A stretch of DNA of 64,000 bases from Nocardiopsis sp. ATB16-24 (GTDB lineage Bacteria; Actinomycetota; Actinomycetes; Streptosporangiales; Streptosporangiaceae). Positions 52,705 through 58,985 of the stretch are shown one piece after another; position 1 is the stretch's first letter; each line of letters starts with the position of its first letter. The notes under the pieces are model-generated. The model did not search any database, was not told where the DNA came from, and worked only from the letters and a program-made list of their open reading frames with translations. The DNA lies in assembly GCF_030271535.1 (NCBI RefSeq), contig NZ_JASCXJ010000021.1, forward strand, positions 1-64,000. Direction: 5' to 3'. The translations under genes were made by a program, and so were the position numbers.

Positions 52705-52809
52705 GGCCTTCAAGGCCGCGATTCCAGGGGGGAGGAATCGCCGGCCGCTCCCTGCGCGAGGGTCGCTTCCGTACTTTGAGGGGGGATGCGGAAGCGACCC
52801 TCGCCACCT
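52705..52809 (-). ncRNA. 6C RNA (actinobacterial small RNA), interrupted at its 5' end by an insertion
   Basis: On the minus strand two stem-loops each carry at least six C residues in the loop. Stem 1 is 16 bp (52804-52789 with 52771-52756; loop contains TCCCCCCTC). Stem 2 is CGATTCC-TCCCCCCT-GGAATCG (52740-52719). A third hairpin, GGCCTT-G-AAGGCC (52717-52705), follows. This is the definition of the 6C RNA family. The 27-bp attL repeat (52783-52809) covers the 5' arm of stem 1, so the sequence upstream of the RNA is now the integrative element, not its native promoter. Exact ends are not visible. Confidence 0.75.
52783..52809. repeat. attL: left 27-bp direct repeat of the integrative element
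   Basis: Twenty-seven bases beginning GGGATGCGGAAGCGACCC are repeated exactly at 63767-63793. The copy nearest the integrase gene forms the 5' arm of stem 1 of the 6C RNA. Flanking bases differ at both ends, so the repeat is exactly bounded. Confidence 0.9.
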
Positions 52810-52816
52810 CGTAAGC

Positions 52817-52850
52817 GGGGGCGTTTCCGCCGTTCAGCGGAGGCGCCCCC
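52817..52850 (-). terminator. Hairpin between the integrase gene and the 6C RNA
   Basis: A 14-bp stem with two wobble pairs (52817-52830 with 52837-52850) lies 59 bases after the integrase stop and just before attL. It should stop integrase transcription from running into the 6C RNA. Confidence 0.7.
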
Positions 52851-52908
52851 GGCTTCTTTCCGCTCTCCCGAGGCGTCCTGATACTTGCCTGATACTCGTG
52901 CGGCCGGA

Positions 52909-54150
52909 TCACAGCGCGGCCATGACCGCGTGGAGCTGGTCGACCGCCTGCCGCTGGATGGTCGGCAGCACATGCGAGTAGATGTCCAGGGTGACGGAGA
53001 CACTGGAGTGCCCCAGCCGCTCCGAGACGATCTTGGGGTTCGTGCCGATCCCGAGCAGCACCGTCGCGTGGGTGTGTCGAAGATCGTGGAGCCGGATCTC
53101 CGGAGGCGCGTCCTCGACGCCCCGCTTCGCCAACTGCTTCCGGCAGCGCCGGACATCCGCCTTGAAGCTTCGGCTGAACCGCTCCGGGTGCAAGTGCGCA
53201 CCTTCCTGGTCGGCGAAGATCAGCGAGTCGTCACGGCCGAACTGGAGAGCCAGCGCCGCGCAGTCGCGCCGGTGGGCGCGGAGTAGGGACACCGTGTCGT
53301 CGTCGAGGTCGAGCACCCGGGGCCGGTTGCTCTTGGTGGTGCCCTCCACGATGCGCTCGCCCCCGCCCTTGGTCTTGATCAGCGTCGCGGACCTGCGGAC
53401 CGCCATGGTGCGCGCGTCGAGGTCGACGTCCCGCCACCGCAGCGCGAGTACCTCGCCCCGCCGCATCCCGGTCATGGCGAGTACGTATCAGGCAGCGTGC
53501 AACGGGCTGTTGTCAGCGCTCCATGTGAGGAACGTCCGCAGGTGCGCGGGTGTCCACGGACGCATCTCCGGCGCCCTCGCCTGCTTGGCCGTGGGCGGGT
53601 TGGCCCGGTCGGCGGGGTTGGCGCTGATCAGCTCATCGGTCAACGCCTGTTCCAACGCCTTGTGGACGATTGTGTGGACGTACCGGACCGAGCGCGCTGA
53701 TAGCCCTTCGCCTGCGCGGTGGTCCCTTCTGCCGTCCGTCTCCAGCTTCCGATAGAACGCGGAGAGCTTCGCGCCGGTGAGCGCGGCCAGCGGCAGCGCG
53801 CCGAGGTTCGGTTTGATGTGGAGCCGGATGTTCTTCTCGCAGCTCGACGTGGTGGACGGCGCGAGACGCAGGCCAGCGGCCCACGTGTCCAGGTACTCAC
53901 CGAAGGACAGCTTCGACGGCTCGACGTAGCCGGGGCGGTTCACCTCCGCCATGGCGTCGCGCAGCGCGGCCTGTGCGGTGCGCTTGGTGGTCCACGGCCG
54001 GTTGTCTTTGTCCCTGTGGCGCAACACCTGCTTCTTGGTGCCGTCGTCGAGAGTCCGCGTGAACTTGATCCCGAAGCGGCTCGCCCCCTTACTGGTGGTG
54101 AACTCGAAGACGCTGCCCTCTCCGGGGCTGCGCCTCTTCTTCGTGGTCAT
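52909..54150 (-). pseudogene. Tyrosine recombinase (integrase) interrupted by an in-frame TGA
   Basis: Read through, this is a 413-codon site-specific tyrosine integrase. Residues 1-220 hold the Arm-like N-terminal region and SAM-like core-binding domain (KLSFGEYLDTWAAGLR, YVHTIVHKALEQAL). The catalytic part follows: TGMRRGEVLALRW (Arg), HDLRHTHATVLL (HxxR), ERLGHSSVSVTL (His) and DIYSHV (Tyr). A TGA at 53490-53488 breaks it in frame between NSPLHAA and YVLAMTGMRRGE, where related integrases have no stop. Frame and motifs are otherwise intact, so this is a single nonsense change, readthrough, or a sequencing error. Start ATG overlaps the upstream gene stop (ATGA). Confidence 0.85.
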
Positions 54151-54665
54151 CCGTCATCCCTTCGGTCGAGATAGCCGTACTTGCGGCACTGCTGTGCCCA
54201 GCGGTTCGCGGTCGCCCGGCTGACTCCCACTGCCTCGGCAGTCGCCGTCATGGCGCGTCTCCGGTTCCTCCTGACCTCCGTCCGGTAGACCTCCGCGAAA
54301 CGCCGCAGTTCGTCGTCGGACGGTCCACGGGTTCGGGACTGCTCGGGAGCGGGCGGAGACGAACGGCGGGTGAACTCGTGCATGAGCCCCCACTCCGTCT
54401 GCGCTCGTAGGCCATCCCAGCGCGGAGGCTCGTTCGGATTGAAACCGGTGGTGAGCTGTTCCAGCAGCGCGCCGATCCGGATCCGTCGCAGGGTGTCGGC
54501 GGTGATCTCGGCTGGTTCGTTGTCGCCGATGATCAAGCCGGTCATGATGGGACGCCCGTCGCGCCCGTAGGCGACTCTGACCAGCAGCGGGATATCTAGA
54601 CCACCACCGGTCACGCGTACCCACGCGTCGCTCTCGGCGGTCTCCGGTCTGGGTGTCTGCTCCAT
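54147..54665 (-). CDS. Element protein with C-terminal helix-turn-helix
   Basis: A 172-residue protein with an N-terminal VRVTGGGLDIPLLVRVAYG and PIMTGLIIGD region and a C-terminal homeodomain-like helix-turn-helix (TATAEAVGVSRATANRWAQQC then KYGYL). Proteins of this kind sit upstream of integrase genes in actinobacterial integrative elements and may regulate integration. It overlaps the integrase start by four bases, so they are coupled. Start is uncertain: ATG 54665 is preferred, GTG 54695 is possible. Confidence 0.6.
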   Translation of the reverse strand: MEQTPRPETAESDAWVRVTGGGLDIPLLVRVAYGRDGRPIMTGLIIGDNEPAEITADTLRRIRIGALLEQLTTGFNPNEPPRWDGLRAQTEWGLMHEFTRRSSPPAPEQSRTRGPSDDELRRFAEVYRTEVRRNRRRAMTATAEAVGVSRATANRWAQQCRKYGYLDRRDDG

Positions 54666-54852
54666 GACGAAGCTGAATCGGTCGCTGTGTGCCACTCCAG
54701 GACCGTAGCCGGACCAACACCAGAGGTGCAACAGTTCCGCGCAACTGTCTCACGTGGGCGCGGTGAGACGGCACTCCCAGAAGTAGCGACGGTGGTGGCT
54801 GACGTGGTGACATCGAAGCATCACGAATGACACAGCTACGCTGAGGTGTCTC

Positions 54853-55080
54853 ATGAATTTGCTGCGCGAGGTTCGAGAGAGCCGACGGCTTCCCTCTCCG
54901 GAGGACGCTCGGGCGATACGTGAACGGGCGGGGGTCTCGCAGATCCGTCTTGCCGAAGAGCTCGGTGTCCACCGCATCACGGTCGGGCGCTGGGAGTCGG
55001 GAGTCAGGGAACCGCGCGGCGCGCTGCGGACCGCCTACACCCGGTTGCTCCTGCGCTTGGTCGCGGAGGTGGGCGAGTGA
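54853..55080 (+). CDS. Small XRE-type helix-turn-helix protein
   Basis: A 75-residue protein with a full Cro/CI-type HTH in ARAIRERAGVSQIRLAEELG and VHRITVGRWESG. It is divergent from the integrase operon, so it may be the element repressor or an activator of the right-hand genes. Its stop codon overlaps the next start (GTGA). Confidence 0.75.
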   Translation: MNLLREVRESRRLPSPEDARAIRERAGVSQIRLAEELGVHRITVGRWESGVREPRGALRTAYTRLLLRLVAEVGE

Positions 55081-55280
55081 GCATCGACGAACTCCGGCCA
55101 CGGCTGTTCGCGACCGTGGCGGAAGCGGCCCCGCTCCTACGCAGTGACGAACGGACCGTCCGGCGCGCGATCGAGGCCGGTCACATCCCGGCGGTCAAGG
55201 TCAGCAACAAGACGCTGATCCCGGTCCGTGCTCTTCTCCAGCTCGCCGGGGTCGACGCCGACCAGGACGCCGACACCTGA
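55077..55280 (+). CDS. Excisionase-like helix-turn-helix protein
   Basis: A 67-residue protein with a MerR/excisionase-type winged HTH: LFATVAEAAPLLRSDERTVRR then AIEAGHIPAVKVSNKTLIP. Such proteins act as recombination directionality factors with tyrosine integrases. GTG at 55077 overlaps the stop of the XRE gene by four bases. The missing integrase-xis adjacency (xis faces the other way) fits a divergent control region between them. Confidence 0.75.
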   Translation: MSIDELRPRLFATVAEAAPLLRSDERTVRRAIEAGHIPAVKVSNKTLIPVRALLQLAGVDADQDADT

Positions 55281-55311
55281 CCCTCACCATTCACACCATG
55301 AAAGGGGAACC

Positions 55312-55713
55312 GTGGCCAGTACCCGGCGCCCTGACGAGACGGAACCGAACACGACCGAGTCTTTCCCACCGATGACGGGAACCGTCGTCATCACGTGCCC
55401 CTTCCACCAGAGCGACCCCCGATACATCCTCCGCTGGTTCGACGGCGCAACCGCTCCCGCTGCACCGAAAGACCCGGAGAGAGGCGCACTGTCCGCGTCT
55501 GCACTCGACGGCATGCATGTCATCCTCGACATCGGTGACGCTCCCGGCTTTTTCGATCCTGGCTGGAACGCCCCCATCACGGCCCGGCTCATCTGCCGGG
55601 CCGCGTCGATCGAGGTGCGGGGCACCAACCCCGTCGGAGTGGCACGCGTTCGAGCCGACCTGGTCGGCCTTCTCCCAGACGCACGGGAGTATCTGGCGGT
55701 GCGGGAGTGGTGA
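55312..55713 (+). CDS. Element protein of unknown function, 133 residues
   Basis: I recognise no family. The protein begins with a Thr/Pro-rich disordered stretch, then a compact domain with VVITCPFHQSDPRYILRWFDG, VILDIGDAPGFFDPGWNAPI and a final VRADLVGLLPDAREYL. AAAGGGG four bases upstream supports the GTG start at 55312. It is co-transcribed with the ATPase gene: its TGA overlaps the GTG of the next frame. Confidence 0.6.
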   Translation: MASTRRPDETEPNTTESFPPMTGTVVITCPFHQSDPRYILRWFDGATAPAAPKDPERGALSASALDGMHVILDIGDAPGFFDPGWNAPITARLICRAASIEVRGTNPVGVARVRADLVGLLPDAREYLAVREW

Positions 55714-57566
55714 ACAGCGAACGCAGTGCGTTCTGTACTCGCTGCGGCAACATGGAGCGCGCACATGACCAGGGTGCGATGGGGCACACCTTCGAGGCCG
55801 AGAGGGTCGAGTCCCCGGAACCTGAAGGTGGCAAGGGCCGAGGACCGTCGCAGGCGGCGAAGCTGGTGGAGTTGGCGGAGCGGCACTACCGCGTGTTCAC
55901 GGGAACGGACGGTCGTCCCTACGCCGTCGCACTCAACGGCCCCAACGTCGCGCTGCCGCTGCGTGGCCGCTCCGGAGTGCGTACTGCGCTCGCGCGACGC
56001 TACGCCGACGTGTACCGGGGGCAAGTGCCATCCCAAACGGCTCTGGCGGACGCTCTCACCGTGCTCGAAGGACACGCCAACGACACGGTGCCCGAGCCCG
56101 TGCACCTCCGCGTCGCGCGGTTCGGTGACGCCCTGGTCCTCGACCTGGGGACCGTAGGCGGTGACTGCGTGGTCGCCGGTCCCGAGGGATGGGAGCACCG
56201 GGCTGTGTCCCCGGTGCTCTTCCGAAGAACGGGACTCACCTCGCCCATGCCAGTGCCATCCCGGGAGGCTGACGGACTCGGAGAGCTCCGAGGTTTGGTC
56301 AACGCTGATGAGAACGCCTTCCGTCTGCTGGTAGGATGGCTGGTCGCCGCGCTCATCCCCGACATCCCGCATCCGGTGTTGGCCTTCAAGGGAGAGCAGG
56401 GCACAGGCAAGTCCACTGCGGCCACGATGGTGGTCGATCTGGTCGATCCATCCCCGGCGCCGCTGCGGTCCATGCCGCGCGACGTCAAACAGTGGGCGGT
56501 CACCGCGTCCGCGTCGTGGGTGGTCTGTCTGGACAACGTCTCGACCATCGCGCCGTGGCTCTCCGACACCCTGTGTAAGGCGGTCACCGGTGACGGGTTG
56601 GTCGACGGGGCACTGTACAGCGACGACGACGTGACGGTGATCAGCTTCCGACGGGTGCTCGCCATGACCAGTATCGACACGGGGACGCTCTCAGGTGACC
56701 TGTCCGAACGCCTGTTGACGGTGGAACTCCAGCCGATCACCCGGGACCGTCGACGCCCCGACGCCGACGTGGCCCGCGCCTACGAAGAGGTACGACCGAT
56801 CGTCCTGGGCGCGCTGCTCGACCTACTGTGCGAGGTGTTGGCCGCGCTGCCGACACTGAGCTTGTCCGAGCTTCCTCGCATGGCCGACTTCGCCCGGGTG
56901 CTCGGAGCGGTCGACCAGGTGCGCGGGTGGTCGACCTTGGCCACGTACACCAACGCGGCCGACACGGTCGCTGCTGACCTGCTCGACGGGGAGCCGTTCG
57001 GACGCGCGGTGGTTGACTACGTGGAGAGGCACGGCCAGTGGCACGGCACGGTCGGCGACCTGCTGGCGGTGCTTCCGGTGCCGGAACCGCGTCTTGGGCG
57101 CTGGCCGAAGGGCAATCCGCAGGCGGGAAGCCAGCTCAAGCGCCTCGCCCCGGTCTTCCGCACGCTGGGGATCAGTTTCGACGATACCCAACGCGGCAGC
57201 GATCGCAAGCGCGCGCGGCTGTATGTACTGACGGCAGAGAACGGGGGCGGCCCGTTGTCCGCGCTGTCCGTTACTGATGATGACCTGTGGCGACAGCCGG
57301 ACGAAGCCGGACCGCCGAGAGCCGCCCGTTTGGATGGCGGTACTGGACAGGCGGACGAACGCGACGTGGTGCTGTCCGCTGCGCGCGGCACCGTTGACCA
57401 GGATCGACGCACTATCGGAAATGGCGCGGACAGTGCGGACGGTGCTATGCATGGTGTCTCTGGCGAGATAGATACCAAACGACCCAAGACCCCTTGCCGC
57501 TCATGTGGTCGACCGCACTGGTCGTTGACCGGTTCGCCCGATTGCTACTCGTGCCGTGACCAGTGA
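55710..57566 (+). CDS. Replication-type ATPase (phage/plasmid primase-helicase like)
   Basis: A 618-residue protein. Residues 9-12 form a CxxC knuckle. Residues 200-340 are a P-loop ATPase: VLAFKGEQGTGKSTAATMV (Walker A), ASWVVCLDNVSTIAPW (Walker B), VISFRRVLAMTSIDTG and LSERLLTVEL with an Arg finger. This matches ATPases of the SF3/D5-like kind found in replicative integrative elements and phages. The C-terminus has a zinc ribbon, CRSCGRPHWSLTGSPDCYSC. I see no primase motif. It should drive replication of the excised element. A large palindrome and GGTCGACC repeats follow it. Confidence 0.72.
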   Translation: MNSERSAFCTRCGNMERAHDQGAMGHTFEAERVESPEPEGGKGRGPSQAAKLVELAERHYRVFTGTDGRPYAVALNGPNVALPLRGRSGVRTALARRYADVYRGQVPSQTALADALTVLEGHANDTVPEPVHLRVARFGDALVLDLGTVGGDCVVAGPEGWEHRAVSPVLFRRTGLTSPMPVPSREADGLGELRGLVNADENAFRLLVGWLVAALIPDIPHPVLAFKGEQGTGKSTAATMVVDLVDPSPAPLRSMPRDVKQWAVTASASWVVCLDNVSTIAPWLSDTLCKAVTGDGLVDGALYSDDDVTVISFRRVLAMTSIDTGTLSGDLSERLLTVELQPITRDRRRPDADVARAYEEVRPIVLGALLDLLCEVLAALPTLSLSELPRMADFARVLGAVDQVRGWSTLATYTNAADTVAADLLDGEPFGRAVVDYVERHGQWHGTVGDLLAVLPVPEPRLGRWPKGNPQAGSQLKRLAPVFRTLGISFDDTQRGSDRKRARLYVLTAENGGGPLSALSVTDDDLWRQPDEAGPPRAARLDGGTGQADERDVVLSAARGTVDQDRRTIGNGADSADGAMHGVSGEIDTKRPKTPCRSCGRPHWSLTGSPDCYSCRDQ

Positions 57567-58000
57567 TGACCGGTGGTCGCCGTCTAAGGTCGACCGGTCG
57601 ACCATCCCCCTCGCGCGCGCACGCGCGCGAGGGGGATGGTCGGTCGCCCTGGTGCTACGCGCATATGTGACCGTCTCTGCTTTACGAGTTGGTACGTGAC
57701 GGTCGACGAAGACCAGGCGGTACCGGGCACTGGCTCCGGCAGCTTGTCTTCTCGCCCTGCCCCGGACCCGATACCAGTGGTCTTCAACGACCACCTTCCA
57801 GGGACGGCCAGAGACTCCATGAGCGTGACCAGGTGGTGGAGATATCAGTGAGCCAGGGGCAGGTCAGGACGGCACGGTTGACTTTGATCGCCACGGCCAG
57901 GGCATGCCGCGCTCCTTCAACGAAGCCCCACCCGCTATCACGCATCAACTCGTAAGACCGTTGGGTTGTTTGGGGTTCAGAGCTGTAGTCCGGGTCGACC
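57507..58000. repeat. GGTCGACC iteron-like repeats
   Basis: The 8-bp palindrome GGTCGACC occurs at 57507-57514, 57588-57595, 57596-57603 (tandem) and 57993-58000. The cluster surrounds the large palindrome downstream of the replication ATPase gene, an arrangement expected of an origin or a regulator-binding region. Confidence 0.5.
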
Positions 58001-58190
58001 TCGACATCATCAAGAGCAGCAAGGAAGTCAGGAGTTTCAGGATGTTTTCGCCACGAGTGGTGGAGTGGGCGCCTGCCGGTTTGGTGCGCAACCGGTGCCT
58101 GACCTGGAACTAAGGCGCTGAGTGAATCGCGCTGGGCATCACTGTGCGTACGGTAACCTGCCCTGAGTACGAGGCAAGTGAGGGTAGCGA
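57567..58190. other. Non-coding gap with palindrome, repeats and a possible decayed frame
   Basis: This 624-bp gap lies between the ATPase and nuclease genes. It holds a 44-base palindrome (57599-57642), copies of GGTCGACC, and on the minus strand (57784 to about 58137) a reading frame with protein-like composition but no good start near its 5' end, containing PETPDFLAALDDVEVDPDY and SGWGFVEGARHALAVAIKV. That frame may be a gene remnant. No confident gene is called here. Confidence 0.45.
57599..57642. repeat. 21-bp perfect palindrome with two-base loop
   Basis: Bases 57599-57619 and 57622-57642 are perfect inverted complements around a two-base centre, containing a CGCGCGCG core and flanking ACCATCCCCC/GGGGGATGGT. 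Wobble and further pairs extend it outward. It lies 33 bases past the ATPase stop. Possible roles are terminator, origin or nick-site structure. Confidence 0.8.
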
Positions 58191-58985
58191 GTGAGCACAG
58201 TCGAGCAGGTCTTCCGTGAGTGCGAGCGAGCTCGTGCTGAGGGTGTTCTTATCCAGAAGGTGAGCGAAAGTGATAAGGAGTTCCACTTCCAGAATTGGGT
58301 CCAAGATCGACTGGATGCATGCCAGCTAAACTACGACGATCACGGTCGTAATACCTATCCGGACTTCCGTCTCGTCAACTTTCCGGAAGGCTACGAGGTC
58401 AAAGGACTCGCTTGGCCTGGCCGGGATGCGAACTACGATTCCAACTCGCAGGTGCCGAGTGGTCAGCACAACGGTCGGGAGATCTACTACGTCTTCGGTC
58501 GATACCCGAAGGACGTTAAGGGCATGGACGCCTACCCGGTCACGGACCTCGTGGTCTGCCATGGGAGTTTCCTAAATGCTGACTCCGAATATGTGCACAA
58601 AAATAAGTCGTTTCGCGGATTCGGGTCGTATGGGGACATCCTCGTTCGGGACCGTAAAATGTATGTGGTTCCGACGCCGTTCTATTTGGCGAGTGGGACG
58701 GTTGGGCTCTCGACATTGATCGTGCCCGATGCGCTTGAGTTGAAGAGTCCTGACTTGGTTAAAGTCGGCGAGATTGAGCGCGTGGAAGTCGATAAGATCG
58801 TATCTTCTTATGAGTTCAACCTACAGAACAACGAGATGATTCGCCATTTTGTGCCCAATCCCAGGGCAGGACAGGTTCACCGTTTCCATGCTTATCGGAC
58901 ACGCGGACTTGGGGAGCAGAAAAAGGTCCGACTTAGCGATGAAGCGATCCGCTATGCAAATGGTGACGGGTTGGACAATGGGTGA
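58191..58985 (+). CDS. PD-(D/E)XK nuclease-like protein, restriction endonuclease candidate
   Basis: A 264-residue soluble protein of low GC. The motif YPDFRLVNFPEGYEVKG contains P57-D58, then E69-V70-K71, the PD-(D/E)XK nuclease core, with upstream acidic residues (E30, D49, D50) that could complete the metal site. The rest is unassigned. GTG at 58191 follows GAGGG by six bases. It overlaps the methyltransferase start by eight bases, so the two are coupled and most likely form a restriction-modification pair, with this protein as the nuclease. Specificity cannot be read. Confidence 0.72.
   Translation: MSTVEQVFRECERARAEGVLIQKVSESDKEFHFQNWVQDRLDACQLNYDDHGRNTYPDFRLVNFPEGYEVKGLAWPGRDANYDSNSQVPSGQHNGREIYYVFGRYPKDVKGMDAYPVTDLVVCHGSFLNADSEYVHKNKSFRGFGSYGDILVRDRKMYVVPTPFYLASGTVGLSTLIVPDALELKSPDLVKVGEIERVEVDKIVSSYEFNLQNNEMIRHFVPNPRAGQVHRFHAYRTRGLGEQKKVRLSDEAIRYANGDGLDNG

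Noticed and set aside
52680-52705. tRNA-like T-arm, GGTTCGATTCC
   Set aside because: Stem pairing is poor, no matching acceptor or anticodon arms can be set out upstream, and the region folds better as hairpins of the 6C RNA and its flank.
57636-57955. Short plus-strand frames after the ATPase gene
   Set aside because: They begin inside or beside the large palindrome, lack ribosome-binding sites and compete with a more protein-like minus-strand frame.
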